From Sphingomonas sp. Leaf343 (GTDB lineage: Bacteria > Pseudomonadota > Alphaproteobacteria > Sphingomonadales > Sphingomonadaceae), in assembly GCF_001423765.1 (NCBI RefSeq), contig NZ_LMPG01000013.1, positions 113,396-177,395 on the forward strand: a DNA stretch of 64,000 nt. Direction: 5' to 3'. The notes beneath the pieces are model-generated. The model saw nothing but the letters and a program-made list of their open reading frames with translations, was not told the origin of the DNA and made no database searches. Shown piece by piece: positions 19,818 to 29,750 of the stretch. Both the position numbers and the translations under genes were made by a program. Every line of letters begins with the position of its first letter. The stretch's first letter is position 1.

Positions 19818-21137
19818 ATGCCGAACACCCCTACCCCCACGGAAGCCGACCTGACCGGCGTCGCCGCGCGTGTCAGCCCGAAGGCGGAGGTCGAGGCGAT
19901 CGGCGGCCGCAAGCTGAAGCCGTCGACGCTGATGATGGGTCACGGATACGACCCCGCGCTGTCGGAAGGATCGCTGAAGCCGCCGATCTTCCTGACCTCC
20001 ACCTTCGTTTTCCCCAACGCCGCCGCCGGCAAACGTCATTTCGAGGGCGTGACGGGCAAGCGTCCCGGCGGCGCCGAGGGGCTGGTCTATTCGCGCTTCA
20101 ACGGCCCCAATCAGGAGATTCTGGAGGATCGGCTGGGCGTCTGGGAGGAGGCGGAGGATGCGCTCGCCTTCTCCAGCGGCATGTCCGCGATCGCGACGCT
20201 GTTCCTCGCGATGACCAAGCCGGGCGACACGATCGTCCATTCCGGGCCGCTCTACGCCGCGACGGAGACGCTGATCGGGCGCATCCTCGGCAAGTTCGGG
20301 GTCAAGTGGCTGGACTTCCCGGCAGGCGCGACCCGCGAGGAGATCGACCGCGTGCTGGAGGAGGCCGCGACCGGCAATGTCGCACTGATCTATCTCGAAA
20401 GCCCGGCGAACCCGACCAACGCGCTGGTCGACGTGCAGGCGGTGGCCGCCAGCCGCGACGCGATCTTCGCCGACAGGGCGGAGAAGCCGCCGATCGCGAT
20501 CGACAATACGTTCCTGGGGCCGTTGTGGCACCAGCCGCTGAAGCACGGCGCGGACATCGTCGTCTATTCGCTGACCAAATACGCCGGCGGGCACAGCGAT
20601 CTGGTCGCGGGCGGCGTGCTGGGCAAGAAGGAGCAGATCGACACGATCCGTTCGATGCGCAACACGATCGGCACGATCTGCGACCCGAACACCGCGTGGA
20701 TGCTGCTGCGGTCGCTGGAGACGCTGGAATTGCGGATGAGCCGCGCGGGCGAGAACGCGGCCAAGGTCTGCGCCTTCCTGCGCCAGCATCCGAAGGTCGA
20801 CAGCATGAGCTATCTCGGCTTCATCGAGGATGCGCGGCAAAAGGACATCTTCGACCGGCATTGTTCGGGCGCGGGTTCGACCTTCTCGCTGCTCGTCAAG
20901 GGTGGCGAGGCGGAGGCGTTCCGCTTCCTCGACGCGCTCCGGATCGCGAAGTTGGCGGTGTCGCTGGGCGGGACCGAGACGCTGGCGAGCCACCCGGCGG
21001 CGATGACGCACCTGTCGGTGCCGGATGCGCGCAAGCAGGCGCTGGGGATCACCGACAACCTGGTCCGGATCTCGATCGGCGTCGAGGATGCGGACGACCT
21101 GATCGCCGATTTCGATCAGGCGCTGGCGGCGATCTGA
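19818..21137 (+). CDS. Cystathionine gamma-synthase family PLP enzyme
   Basis: The 439-residue enzyme follows AAAGGAG. It has SSGMSAIATLFLA, YLESPANPTNALVD, IAIDNTFLGP and YSLTKYAGGHSD, where the Lys forms the PLP aldimine. The sequence fits the sulfur amino acid group (cystathionine gamma-synthase, O-acetylhomoserine sulfhydrylase or methionine gamma-lyase); the exact reaction cannot be fixed from motifs. The 66-base leader was inspected for a SAM-II-like riboswitch and none was convincing. Confidence 0.87.
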   Translation: MPNTPTPTEADLTGVAARVSPKAEVEAIGGRKLKPSTLMMGHGYDPALSEGSLKPPIFLTSTFVFPNAAAGKRHFEGVTGKRPGGAEGLVYSRFNGPNQEILEDRLGVWEEAEDALAFSSGMSAIATLFLAMTKPGDTIVHSGPLYAATETLIGRILGKFGVKWLDFPAGATREEIDRVLEEAATGNVALIYLESPANPTNALVDVQAVAASRDAIFADRAEKPPIAIDNTFLGPLWHQPLKHGADIVVYSLTKYAGGHSDLVAGGVLGKKEQIDTIRSMRNTIGTICDPNTAWMLLRSLETLELRMSRAGENAAKVCAFLRQHPKVDSMSYLGFIEDARQKDIFDRHCSGAGSTFSLLVKGGEAEAFRFLDALRIAKLAVSLGGTETLASHPAAMTHLSVPDARKQALGITDNLVRISIGVEDADDLIADFDQALAAI

Positions 21138-21142
21138 GCCTT

Positions 21143-21180
21143 TTCCTCACTCCCCTCCTCATGGGGAGGGGAGTGAGGAA
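21143..21180. terminator. Bidirectional terminator between convergent genes
   Basis: A perfect 16-bp inverted repeat (21143-21158 and 21165-21180) with a 6-base loop lies between the PLP enzyme stop (21137) and the murA stop (21206). T-rich and A-rich ends flank the stem. Confidence 0.85.
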
Positions 21181-21205
21181 CGGGGGGAGTTCGGTTGAAC
21201 CGGCG

Positions 21206-22489
21206 TCAGCCGCCCTCGGCGCGCTCGATATCCGCGCCGACCGCCGACAGCTTCTCCTCCAGCCGCTCATACCCGCGATCGAGGTGATAGATGCGGCTGA
21301 CCTGCGTCTCGCCCTCCGCCGCCAGCCCGGCGAGGATCAGGCTCATCGACGCGCGAAGGTCGGTCGCCATCACCGGCGCGCCCGTCAGCCTGCCGACGCC
21401 GCGGACGACGGCGGTGCGGCCCTGCACGAGGATATCGGCCCCCATCCGCGCCAGTTCCGGCACGTGCATGTAGCGGTTCTCGAAGATCGTCTCGGTCAGC
21501 ACGCTCGCGCCGTCCGCCAGCGTCAGCATCGCCATGAACTGCGCCTGCATGTCCGTCGCGAAGCCGGGGAAAGGCGCGGTCGTCAGCGTCAGGGGGCGCA
21601 GCGGATCGGGCGCGGAGACGCAGACGGAGCCGGGCTTGAGCTGGATCAGCACGCCCGCATCCGCCAGCGCCGACAAGGTCGCGCCCATGTCGCCCGCATC
21701 GACGCCGGTCAGCTCCAGCGATCCGCCGGTGATCGCGGCGGCGCAGGCATAGCTGCCCGCCTCGATCCGGTCGGGCATCACGCGGTACGTCGCGCCGTGC
21801 AGCCGGTCGCGGCCCTCGATCGTCAGCGTCTCCGTACCGATGCCGTCAATAGACGCGCCCATCGCGACGAGGCAGCGGCACAGGTCGACGATCTCGGGCT
21901 CGCGCGCGGCATTCTCGATCACGCTGGTCCCGCTGGCGAGCGACGCCGCCATCACGACGTTCTCGGTCGCGCCCACCGACACGACGGGGAAGCGATAGCG
22001 TCCCCCCTTCAGCCGGCCGCCGGGCGCGGTCGCCTTGACGTAGCCCGCCGTCATCTCCAGCTCCGCGCCGATCGCCTCCAGCGCCTTCAGGTGGAGGTCG
22101 ATCGGACGGTTGCCGATCGCGCAGCCGCCGGGCAGCGACACCCGCGCCTCGCCGCCGCGCCCGAGCAGCGGGCCGAGCACGAGGATCGACGCGCGCATCT
22201 TGCGGACGATGTCGTACGGGGCCTCCGTCGAGGTCAGCGACTTCGCGTGGATCGTCATCGTCCGCCCGAATTCGTCGGGGCGCGTGCCCTCGACCGCGGT
22301 CGACGCGCCTAGCTGGTTGAGCAGATGGCCGAACCCGTCGACGTCGGCGAGGCGCGGCAGGTTCGACAGCACCAGCGGCTCGTCGGTCAGCAGCGCGCAC
22401 GGCATCAGCGTGAGCGCGGCGTTCTTCGCGCCGGAAATCGGCAGGCGGCCGGACAGGCGATTACCGCCGCGGATCAGGATACGGTCCAT
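21206..22489 (-). CDS. murA: UDP-N-acetylglucosamine 1-carboxyvinyltransferase
   Basis: The 427-residue protein starts [20 protein letters not shown] with the active-site Lys in SGAKNAAL and the catalytic Cys in [16 protein letters not shown]. It transfers enolpyruvate from PEP to UDP-GlcNAc, the first committed step of peptidoglycan synthesis, and is the fosfomycin target. Length matches the family; the frame extends to 22606 but only from 22489 is it MurA-like. Confidence 0.97.
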   Translation of the reverse strand: MDRILIRGGNRLSGRLPISGAKNAALTLMPCALLTDEPLVLSNLPRLADVDGFGHLLNQLGASTAVEGTRPDEFGRTMTIHAKSLTSTEAPYDIVRKMRASILVLGPLLGRGGEARVSLPGGCAIGNRPIDLHLKALEAIGAELEMTAGYVKATAPGGRLKGGRYRFPVVSVGATENVVMAASLASGTSVIENAAREPEIVDLCRCLVAMGASIDGIGTETLTIEGRDRLHGATYRVMPDRIEAGSYACAAAITGGSLELTGVDAGDMGATLSALADAGVLIQLKPGSVCVSAPDPLRPLTLTTAPFPGFATDMQAQFMAMLTLADGASVLTETIFENRYMHVPELARMGADILVQGRTAVVRGVGRLTGAPVMATDLRASMSLILAGLAAEGETQVSRIYHLDRGYERLEEKLSAVGADIERAEGG

Positions 22490-22696
22490 CCGATATGCTC
22501 TATCGCGCGTGGCGTCGGGTGCAAGGGTCGTGCACCGCGGCGGGCGACCGGAACCGATGGCCGGGGTCCGCAAAGCGGCGATCTGCGCATACGGAATCGC
22601 AGGCATTCCGCCGATCCGCCTGTGGTTGATCGACTTTAATGCAGCCGCGCCAACCTACCGCCTAATTGGTTGCGTTACCGGGGGGATGGGTCGCCA

Positions 22697-23431
22697 GTGC
22701 CGCATAGTTGTTTCGCCGCCCGTCTCGGCGATCTCGTCACACTGACTCCGGTCGAACACGCCGCGTTGGCAGCGTTGGAGGAGCGGGAACGCCGGTTGCG
22801 GCGCGGCGCGATCCTCATCAGCGAGAACGACCGGATTGCCGAACTCTACGTCCTGAAACAGGGCATGATGATGAGCTACGTCCTGCTCCATGACGGGCGG
22901 CGGCAAATCCTCCGCTTCCTGTTTCCGGGCGACATGATAGCCATGTCGGCGCTGGCGTTCGGAACCTCGCCGGAGACGGTGATGGCGCTGACGGAGGTGG
23001 TCATCAGCCCGTTCGACCGCAGCGCCATGGCCTCGCTGCTGTCCGCGCATCCCCGGCTGGCGAGCGCGATGATGGCGCTGGACCAGATCCGGCGGGTCGC
23101 ACTGACGGATCGGCTGGCGGCGATCGGCCGCACCTCGGCGAAGGCGCGCGTCGCGGCACTGCTGCTCGATATCCGCAGCCGCCTGCGCCGCGGCGATCCC
23201 GAGATCGGCGACAGCTTCCATCCCGGTATCACGCAGGAGGAGATCGGCGACGCCACCGGCCTGACCGCGGTTCACGTCAACCGGATGCTGCGGCAACTGG
23301 AGGACGAGGGCCTGATCGGGCGGGACGGCGGGCGGTATACGCTGCTGGACGAACAGCGGCTGGTGCGGGCGGCGAACTATGTCGACCGGTACGCGCAGGC
23401 GAATCTGGGGTGGTTGCCGGCGGGGGAGTGA
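22697..23431 (+). CDS. Crp/Fnr family transcriptional regulator
   Basis: The 244-residue product, from GTG 22697 behind a GGGGGGATGGG stretch, has an N-terminal cyclic nucleotide-binding fold (RRLRRGAILISENDRIAELY, FLFPGDMIAMSAL). The C-terminal winged helix includes ITQEEIGDATGLTAVHVNRM. Only one Cys lies near the N-terminus, so it lacks the four-Cys Fe-S cluster of true FNR. Ligand and targets are unknown. The frame reaches TTG 22670 without a better start. Confidence 0.88.
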   Translation: MPHSCFAARLGDLVTLTPVEHAALAALEERERRLRRGAILISENDRIAELYVLKQGMMMSYVLLHDGRRQILRFLFPGDMIAMSALAFGTSPETVMALTEVVISPFDRSAMASLLSAHPRLASAMMALDQIRRVALTDRLAAIGRTSAKARVAALLLDIRSRLRRGDPEIGDSFHPGITQEEIGDATGLTAVHVNRMLRQLEDEGLIGRDGGRYTLLDEQRLVRAANYVDRYAQANLGWLPAGE

Positions 23432-23550
23432 CGGATTTCCGCATCGGGCGTGCGTCGCCTGGCGGATAAGCCCTTCCCCGATCCCTCGCCGAAAAGAGCA
23501 TCATACGACGAACGGCGGCCTGCTCGCTTCCATCGGCGGCCCGCCTGCGT

Positions 23551-23916
23551 CTACGCCTTTTCCAGCGTGCATTGCAGGGGGTGCTGGTTCTGGCGGGCGA
23601 AGTCCATCACCTGGCTGACCTTCGTCTCCGCGACCTCGTAGGAGAAGACGCCGCAGACGCCGACGCCGCGCTGGTGGACGTGGAGCATGACGCGGGTCGC
23701 CTCTTCCATATCCATGCGGAAGAACCGCTGGAGGCAGAGGACGACGAACTCCATCGGCGTGTAATCGTCGTTCAGCATCAGCACGCGGTACGGCGTCGGC
23801 TGTTTCGTCCTGGCGCGCGTCTTGGTGGCGATGCCGGTGCCGGTATCGTCGCCGTCGGCGTCGCGGCGCTGGGCCATCGTCGGCGGCGCCGGAACGGTCG
23901 CCGGGGCAGCCGTCAT
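23551..23916 (-). CDS. clpS: ATP-dependent Clp protease adaptor
   Basis: The core [20 protein letters not shown], the segment [19 protein letters not shown] and the ending [10 protein letters not shown] are diagnostic for ClpS. It binds substrates with destabilising N-terminal residues and delivers them to ClpAP. The start is uncertain: ATG 23916 gives 121 residues with a variable Ala/Pro-rich head, while 23943 and 23877 are alternatives; none has a strong ribosome site. clpA is not adjacent in the window. Confidence 0.92.
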   Translation of the reverse strand: MTAAPATVPAPPTMAQRRDADGDDTGTGIATKTRARTKQPTPYRVLMLNDDYTPMEFVVLCLQRFFRMDMEEATRVMLHVHQRGVGVCGVFSYEVAETKVSQVMDFARQNQHPLQCTLEKA

Positions 23917-24048
23917 GAAGGGGGTGTCGATCGGTCGCTGCATGGGAAGGCGGGATATGGCACCGCGCCACCGATGGGCAAGACCCGAACGCCGCTTTCG
24001 CATGGTGCGACCGGATCGACGGGCACCTGGATCACCGGATCGGGACAC

Positions 24049-24078
24049 GAAAAAGGGCGGCGCATCGCTGCGCCGCCC
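24049..24078 (-). terminator. Terminator of the phasin gene
   Basis: GGGCGGCGCA and TGCGCCGCCC make a perfect 10-bp stem with a TCGC loop. On the minus strand five T residues follow. It lies 38 bases beyond the phasin stop. Confidence 0.9.
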
Positions 24079-24115
24079 CGTTCCACAGGCCGGGCGAACC
24101 CGGCCAAGGCACCAG

Positions 24116-25042
24116 TTACGCGGCGACCTTGATCTTGTCGGCGGCGACCGCGATGCGGTTCGAGATCGGCTGCGCGACCTCGCCGGCCAGCTTCAGCGAC
24201 GCTTCCGTCGACTTCGAGGTCTGCGCCATCATCGCGTCGAATGCCGAGCGGGCATAATCGGCCTGGAGCTTCATGAACTCCGACGGCGACTTGACCGACG
24301 ACAGCGTCTTCATCGCTTCCGAAGCCTGCTCGAACGACGACTTGGCATAGGCGACGGCCTCGTGGCTCATCGACTCGATGCCGCGAGCGGCGATCTTCGA
24401 CGATTCGACCAGCGCCTCGACGTTGCCCTTGCCGAACTCGGTGGCGTCGGCGAACAGCTTCTGGCTCTTCTCGACCGCACCCTTGCTGCGCTCGGTCATG
24501 TCGGAGAACATGGCCTGCGCCTTGGCGGAGGTGTCCTGTGCGGCGGACTGGGCGGCGTTCTGGGCATTATCGATGACGGTAGCCATGATCGGTTCCTTTG
24601 CTTCTGAAGTGGCGGCCGGTGCGGCCGTGGGGGTGGTCGCAGCCGGTTCGGCCACGGGAGAAGCAGGTGCGGCAGGCGCCGCCACGGCTTCGATGATCGG
24701 CGTCGCGACCGCCCTGGCGGCCTCGACGACGGATGCCTTGATCGATGCGACCGCCGCCTTCGCCGGCTCGGAAGCCCTGGCGACCGGCGCGGCCGGCTTT
24801 GCCGCCGCGGCCTTGACGACCGGCTTAGGAGCGACGGGATCGCTCGCGACCGGCCGGGCCGGCCCGGACTTCAATGGCGCAGGTTTGGCGGCCACGGCCC
24901 TGGGAGCATCGACGGTGTTGGTGGCGGACAGGGCCGGCGGCACCGGCGTCGGGCCATCGACGGGCTTCGATGCGGGGGCAACGGGTGCCGATCGCGTCAC
25001 CGCGGGCTTGCGTCCGTCTGCCTTGCGTCCATTCGTCGCCAT
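24116..25042 (-). CDS. Phasin family protein (PHA granule associated)
   Basis: The 308-residue protein has an Ala/Pro/Lys-rich N-terminal half (to about 150). A helical phasin domain follows, with [20 protein letters not shown] and [21 protein letters not shown]. Phasins coat polyhydroxyalkanoate granules and control their size. ATG 25042 follows GGGAGAGG; an internal [10 protein letters not shown] (about residue 153) matches shorter phasins and could be a second start. It lies directly downstream of the PHA synthase gene with paired TGC-rich operators between them. Confidence 0.9.
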   Translation of the reverse strand: MATNGRKADGRKPAVTRSAPVAPASKPVDGPTPVPPALSATNTVDAPRAVAAKPAPLKSGPARPVASDPVAPKPVVKAAAAKPAAPVARASEPAKAAVASIKASVVEAARAVATPIIEAVAAPAAPASPVAEPAATTPTAAPAATSEAKEPIMATVIDNAQNAAQSAAQDTSAKAQAMFSDMTERSKGAVEKSQKLFADATEFGKGNVEALVESSKIAARGIESMSHEAVAYAKSSFEQASEAMKTLSSVKSPSEFMKLQADYARSAFDAMMAQTSKSTEASLKLAGEVAQPISNRIAVAADKIKVAA

Positions 25043-25056
25043 GCCGCACCTCTCCC

Positions 25057-25121
25057 TTGCTGCACTGCACAAATGGAGAGGCGACAGGAGTTTGTCAAAC
25101 AGAAATTGTGCAGTGCAGCAA
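25057..25121 (-). promoter_or_regulatory. Paired PhaR-like operators flanking a phasin promoter
   Basis: TTGCTGCACTGCACAA (25057-25072) and its exact reverse complement TTGTGCAGTGCAGCAA (25106-25121) flank 33 bases. That interval holds a minus-strand -35-like TTGACA (25098-25093) and only a weak -10. Known PhaR repressors of PHA genes bind TGC-rich sites of this kind (CTGC and GCAG half-sites), so PhaR control of the phasin gene is likely. No phaR gene is seen in the window. Confidence 0.7.
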
Positions 25122-25133
25122 TAAGTCCCTCAC

Positions 25134-26840
25134 TCACTTCGCGCGGACGTAGCTTCCCGGTGCCGGTTCCAGCGCGGGCAGCTTGCCCTTTCCGGGCAGG
25201 CGCGCACCCTTCGCCGGCACCTGCGCATCATTCAGGCTGTTCAGCCATCCGAGCCAATCCGGCCACCAGCTGCCCTTCGTCTCGGTCGCGCCCGCCACGA
25301 AGTCGCCCAGCGAGTCGGTCTGTTCCGGGTTCGTCCAGTATTGATATTTGCCGGCGGAGGGCGGGTTGACGACGCCCGCGATATGACCCGACCCGGCCAG
25401 CACGAAGCGGAGCGGGCCGGCGAAATGGTGCGTCAGCTTCCACACGCTTTCGGCGGGCGCGATATGATCCTCGCGTCCGGCCTGAACATAGGTGGGCGTC
25501 GTCACGGTCGTCAGGTCGATCGGGGTGCCGCCGACCGACAATGCGCCGGGCGTCACCAGCAGATTGTCGCGATACAGGTCGCGCAGATACGACAGATGCC
25601 ATTTCGCGGGCAGGTTGGTCGTGTCGCCGTTCCAGTGAAGCAGGTCGAACGGCGCATAATCCTTGCCGAGCAGGTAGTTGTTGGTGACGTAGTTCCAGAT
25701 CAGGTCGCGACCCCGAAGCGCGTTGAAGGTCGCTGCCATGTAGCGGCCGTCGAGGAACCCGTCCGGCGACAGTTTCTCCAGCATCTTCAACTGTTCGTCG
25801 TCGACGAAATGCTGGAGGTCGCCGGCACCGGAGAAATCGACCTGCGCGGTGAAGAACGTGGCGCTGGCGACCTTGTCCGCCCCGCCCCGCGCCGTCTCCA
25901 CCGCCAGCGTCGCGGCGAGCGTGGTGCCGGCGACGCAATAGCCGACGGTATGCACCGCCGGTACGTCGAGCAGATCGCGGACGGTGTCGATCGCATCGAC
26001 CTGCGCGGCGACGTAATCGTCCCAGATCACATCCTTCATCGTCGCGTCGGCGGATTTCCACGAGACCATGAACACGGTGACGCCCTGCTCCACCGCCCAG
26101 CGGATGAAGCTCTTCTCCGGCGTCAGATCGAGGATGTAGAAGCGGTTGATCCACGGCGGGAAGATCAGCAGCGGCGTCGCCAGCACCTTCTTCGTCGTCG
26201 GATTATACTGGATGAGTTCGTACAGGTCGGTGCGCCTGACCACCTGACCCGGCGTCGCGGCCAGATTGCGGCCGACCTCGAACGCGGAGCCGTCGGTGTG
26301 CGTCATCTGCCCGCGGCCCATGTCCGCGAGCATGTTCTGGAGCCCCTTGAGCAGGTTCTCGCCGCGCGTCTCGACGGTCCGCTCCAGCACCGCCGGATTG
26401 GTGAGGGCGAAGTTGGTCGGGCTCATCGCATCGACGAAGCCGCGCGTGGCGAAGCGCAACTGCTCGCGCTGCTTCGGATCGATGCCGTCGATCGCGTCGA
26501 CGCCGCGCAGCATATGGTCGGCGATCGTATTGTAGCTCTGACGGATCAGGTCGAAGACGGGATTCTCGCGCCACGCCGCATCCTTGAACCGTTTGTCGCG
26601 CGCCTGTTCGGGCGCCTCCGCGGCCGGCGGCGCACCGGCGGGATCGAGGAAACGCTGCCACAAGGTCAGGCTGTCGGTCCAGAAGTCGCGCACCCGCTCC
26701 AGCGTCGCGGGGTCGTTGAAGCCGGGCATGGTCGGAAACGCGCCGATGCCCTGCTCCATCATCATCTGCTGCGCGCGGCCCAGGACCCAGGTCCAATGCT
26801 GCATGTCCTTCAGGGTCGGCTGCTCGGGTGCGTCGGCCAT
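25134..26840 (-). CDS. phaC: Class I poly(3-hydroxyalkanoate) synthase
   Basis: The 568-residue enzyme has the lipase-like box VGYCVAGTTLAA with the catalytic Cys, FPPWINRFYILDLTPEKSF, DFSGAGDLQHFVDD, and the C-terminal GRE-D-HIAP and GSGHIAGVVNPP regions carrying the catalytic Asp and His. It polymerises (R)-3-hydroxyacyl-CoA into storage polyester at the granule surface. Length around 570-600 residues fits class I, which needs no PhaE subunit. ATG 26840 follows AGGAGAG. phaB at 10.6 kb supplies the substrate. Confidence 0.95.
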   Translation of the reverse strand: MADAPEQPTLKDMQHWTWVLGRAQQMMMEQGIGAFPTMPGFNDPATLERVRDFWTDSLTLWQRFLDPAGAPPAAEAPEQARDKRFKDAAWRENPVFDLIRQSYNTIADHMLRGVDAIDGIDPKQREQLRFATRGFVDAMSPTNFALTNPAVLERTVETRGENLLKGLQNMLADMGRGQMTHTDGSAFEVGRNLAATPGQVVRRTDLYELIQYNPTTKKVLATPLLIFPPWINRFYILDLTPEKSFIRWAVEQGVTVFMVSWKSADATMKDVIWDDYVAAQVDAIDTVRDLLDVPAVHTVGYCVAGTTLAATLAVETARGGADKVASATFFTAQVDFSGAGDLQHFVDDEQLKMLEKLSPDGFLDGRYMAATFNALRGRDLIWNYVTNNYLLGKDYAPFDLLHWNGDTTNLPAKWHLSYLRDLYRDNLLVTPGALSVGGTPIDLTTVTTPTYVQAGREDHIAPAESVWKLTHHFAGPLRFVLAGSGHIAGVVNPPSAGKYQYWTNPEQTDSLGDFVAGATETKGSWWPDWLGWLNSLNDAQVPAKGARLPGKGKLPALEPAPGSYVRAK

Positions 26841-26946
26841 GCGCGGTCTCTCCTCATCCTGTAGACGGGCGTAGCGCATTCGCGGTTCCGCGTCAGCTTT
26901 CGCGGCGCGCTGCTTCGCTGTAGATGCGTCTGCGAAAGGTACTGCC

Positions 26947-28164
26947 ATGACCGACCCGTCCGACGATTTCTACCGCATGAAGCGCCTGCCCCCGTACGTG
27001 ATCGCGGAAGTGAACGCGATGCGGGCGGCGGCGCGCGCGGGCGGCGAGGACATCATCGATCTCGGCATGGGCAATCCCGACCTGCCGCCGCCGGACCACG
27101 TCATCGAGAAGCTGATCGAGGTGACGCGGAAACCGGACGCGCACGGCTATTCGCAATCGAAGGGAATTCCCGGCCTCCGTCGCGCGCAAGCGAATTATTA
27201 CGGGCGACGGTTCGGGGTCGACTTGAACCCGGAGACCGAGGTCGTCGTGACGATGGGATCGAAGGAGGGGCTGGCCAGCCTCGCCACCGCGATCACCGCG
27301 CCGGGCGATGTCGTGCTCGCACCGAACCCCAGCTATCCGATCCACACCTTCGGCTTCATCATCGCCGGCGCGACGATCCGCGCCGTGCCGACGACGCCCG
27401 ACGAGGCGTATTTCGAAAGTCTGGAGCGGGCGATGGCGTTCACCGTGCCGCGGCCGAGCGTGCTGGTCGTCAACTATCCGTCGAACCCGACGGCGGAGAC
27501 GGTCGATCTCGCCTTCTACGAGCGGCTGGTGGCGTTCGCGAAGGATCACGGGCTGTGGATCCTGTCCGACCTCGCCTATTCGGAGCTGTATTACGACGGC
27601 AATCCGACGCCCTCCATTTTGCAGGTCAAGGGCGGCAAGGATGTCGCGGTCGAGTTCACATCACTGTCCAAGACGTACAGCATGGCCGGCTGGCGGATCG
27701 GCTTCGCGGTCGGCAATGCGAAGCTGATCGCGGCGATGACGCGGGTGAAGTCGTACCTCGATTACGGCGCGTTCACGCCGATCCAGGCGGCGGCATGCGC
27801 GGCGCTGAACGGGCCGCAGGACATCGTCGAGAAGAACCGAGTGCTGTACCACAAGCGCCGCGACGTGCTGGTCGACAGCTTCGCGCGGGCGGGATGGGAC
27901 ATTCCAAGCCCACGTGCGTCGATGTTCGCCTGGGCGCCGTTGCCGCCGGCGCTGGCGCATCTGGGATCGCTGGAATTCTCCAAGCAGATGCTGACCGAGG
28001 CGAAGGTCGCGGTCGCGCCGGGTGTCGGATATGGCGAGAACGGCGAAGGTTTCGTCCGCATCGCGCTGGTCGAGAACGAACAGCGCCTGCGTCAGGCGGC
28101 GCGGAACGTGAAGCGGTATCTGCAGTCGATGGGGGTGAATACCCCGGCGCAGGGGGCAGGGTGA
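26947..28164 (+). CDS. alaC: Pyridoxal phosphate aminotransferase, AlaC / LL-diaminopimelate aminotransferase type
   Basis: The 405-residue class I/II aminotransferase has DLGMGNPDLPPPDHVIEKL, NYPSNPTAETVDLAFYE, LAYSELYYDG and SLSKTYSMAGWRIGFAVGN with the PLP-binding Lys. Close relatives are annotated as the glutamate-pyruvate aminotransferase AlaC or as LL-diaminopimelate aminotransferase; AlaC is the likelier role here. It is divergent from phaC. Confidence 0.85.
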   Translation: MTDPSDDFYRMKRLPPYVIAEVNAMRAAARAGGEDIIDLGMGNPDLPPPDHVIEKLIEVTRKPDAHGYSQSKGIPGLRRAQANYYGRRFGVDLNPETEVVVTMGSKEGLASLATAITAPGDVVLAPNPSYPIHTFGFIIAGATIRAVPTTPDEAYFESLERAMAFTVPRPSVLVVNYPSNPTAETVDLAFYERLVAFAKDHGLWILSDLAYSELYYDGNPTPSILQVKGGKDVAVEFTSLSKTYSMAGWRIGFAVGNAKLIAAMTRVKSYLDYGAFTPIQAAACAALNGPQDIVEKNRVLYHKRRDVLVDSFARAGWDIPSPRASMFAWAPLPPALAHLGSLEFSKQMLTEAKVAVAPGVGYGENGEGFVRIALVENEQRLRQAARNVKRYLQSMGVNTPAQGAG

Positions 28165-28208
28165 GGCGGTAGGCCCAATATCCCATCATTGCGGCAATGA
28201 CGGGTGCC

Positions 28209-29015
28209 TCAATGCTCGTGCGGTGTCGCCCTGAGTGCCTCCAGCACCTCTTCGGCCCGCGCGGGATCGCCGATCGCCAGCACATGGCCCTCGCTCGATG
28301 CGGTCAGCGGGTCGCCGTTCCAGTCGCACAGGCGTCCTCCGGCCCCCTCCACGATCGGCGCGAGCGCGGCGAAGTCGTAGAGTTGCAGCCCCGATTCGCA
28401 GACGATGTCGAGGTGCCCCGACGCGAGCAGGCCGTAGTTATAGCAGTCGCCGCCATAGACCGGCCCCTGCCGCACATGCCCGCCCGACGCCGCCGCGACG
28501 AGCGCCATGTAGTGCGGCACGTCGCCCTCCGCGAACAGATGCGGGCTGGTGGTGGCGACCACCGCCCCCTCCAGCGCGGGACAAGCGCGGGTGCGTACGG
28601 GCACGCCGTTGAAGGTCGTCGGGCGGCCCGCGACGCCGACCCAGCGTTCGCGCTGCACCGGCTGATCGATGATCCCCAACACCGGCCAGCCATCCTCCAG
28701 CAGCGCGATCAGCGTGCCGAAGATCGCACGGCCGGCGGTGAAGCTGCGCGTGCCGTCGATCGGGTCGAGCACCCATTGCCGGTTCGTCACGCCCGGCTTG
28801 ATCCCGTATTCCTCGCCGTGGACGCCATCGCCCGCGCATTCGGCGTCGAGCAGGCGGCGCATCGCGGCTTCGGCTTCCTTGTCGGCGAGCGTTACGGGAC
28901 TGTGGTCCGCCTTCGTCTCCAGCCCGTGGGGCTTGCGGAAATAGGGGCGGATCACCGCGCCCGCGGCGTCGGCGAGGCGGTGGGCGAGGTCGATATCGGC
29001 GGGGCGGACTGGCAT
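28209..29015 (-). CDS. hisN: Histidinol-phosphatase, inositol monophosphatase family
   Basis: The 268-residue protein has GEEYGIKPG and the metal-binding WVLDPIDGTRSFTAG of the IMPase superfamily, plus GGDCYNYGLLASGHLDIVCE. Alphaproteobacteria use this family for the dephosphorylation of histidinol phosphate in histidine synthesis. The close fit to HisN sequences favours that over a generic inositol phosphatase. Confidence 0.9.
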   Translation of the reverse strand: MPVRPADIDLAHRLADAAGAVIRPYFRKPHGLETKADHSPVTLADKEAEAAMRRLLDAECAGDGVHGEEYGIKPGVTNRQWVLDPIDGTRSFTAGRAIFGTLIALLEDGWPVLGIIDQPVQRERWVGVAGRPTTFNGVPVRTRACPALEGAVVATTSPHLFAEGDVPHYMALVAAASGGHVRQGPVYGGDCYNYGLLASGHLDIVCESGLQLYDFAALAPIVEGAGGRLCDWNGDPLTASSEGHVLAIGDPARAEEVLEALRATPHEH

Positions 29016-29084
29016 GACACCGGCCTATCGCGACGCACGCGCCCGCGCTACAGCCTTGTCCGATAACACCCGAGAGGATTTTCC

Positions 29085-29612
29085 ATGCGCCTGCTGCCGA
29101 TCATTGCCGCCGTTGCGATCGCCGCCCCTGCCTGTGCGGCGCTGGCTCCCGGTGCGCAGGCACCCGACTTCACGACGCGCGGCGCGGTCGCGGGCAAGGT
29201 GGTCAACGTCCACCTCGCCGACCTGCTGAAGAAGGGTCCCGTCGTGCTGTACTTCTTCCCGGCGGCGTTCACCGGCGGCTGCAACGCGGAGGCGCATGCG
29301 TTCGCGGAGGCGATGCCCGCGTTCCGCAAGGCCGGCGCGACGGTCATCGGTATGTCGGCCGACGACGTGCCGACGCTCCAGCGCTTCTCGTCCGAGAAAT
29401 GCGCCGGCAAATTCGCGGTCGCCAGCGCCGGACCGAAGGTCGTCGCCGGTTACGACGTGTCGCTGGGCAAGCAGATGGCGGGTCGCGATATTACGAAGCG
29501 CACCAGCTACGTCATCGGCCGCAACGGCCGAATCGCCTTCGTCCACGACAATATGGACGCCAGCGGCCATGTCGAGGAGACGCTGGCGGCGGTCCAGAAG
29601 CTCCGTTCCTGA
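29085..29612 (+). CDS. Exported peroxiredoxin (AhpC/TSA family)
   Basis: The 175-residue product has a signal peptide (MRLLPIIAAVAIAAPACAAL) and a thioredoxin-like fold. The peroxidatic Cys is in FFPAAFTGGCNAEAHAF. A second Cys (SSEKCAGKF) could be resolving. It resembles BCP/Prx-Q type enzymes that reduce peroxides, here placed in the periplasm by the signal. Monocistronic. Confidence 0.88.
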   Translation: MRLLPIIAAVAIAAPACAALAPGAQAPDFTTRGAVAGKVVNVHLADLLKKGPVVLYFFPAAFTGGCNAEAHAFAEAMPAFRKAGATVIGMSADDVPTLQRFSSEKCAGKFAVASAGPKVVAGYDVSLGKQMAGRDITKRTSYVIGRNGRIAFVHDNMDASGHVEETLAAVQKLRS

Positions 29613-29750
29613 TCCTTTCCCGCCGTTCCCCCAAGCGCTTGGGGCAATGCAACACAGATCAAATCGTTACCGTTGCGGCCCCGACATGATTACCTGATGA
29701 TAACGCTTCCGCCGTAGACGTTCCAATCGAGGGACCAGCGGAGGGTGGGA

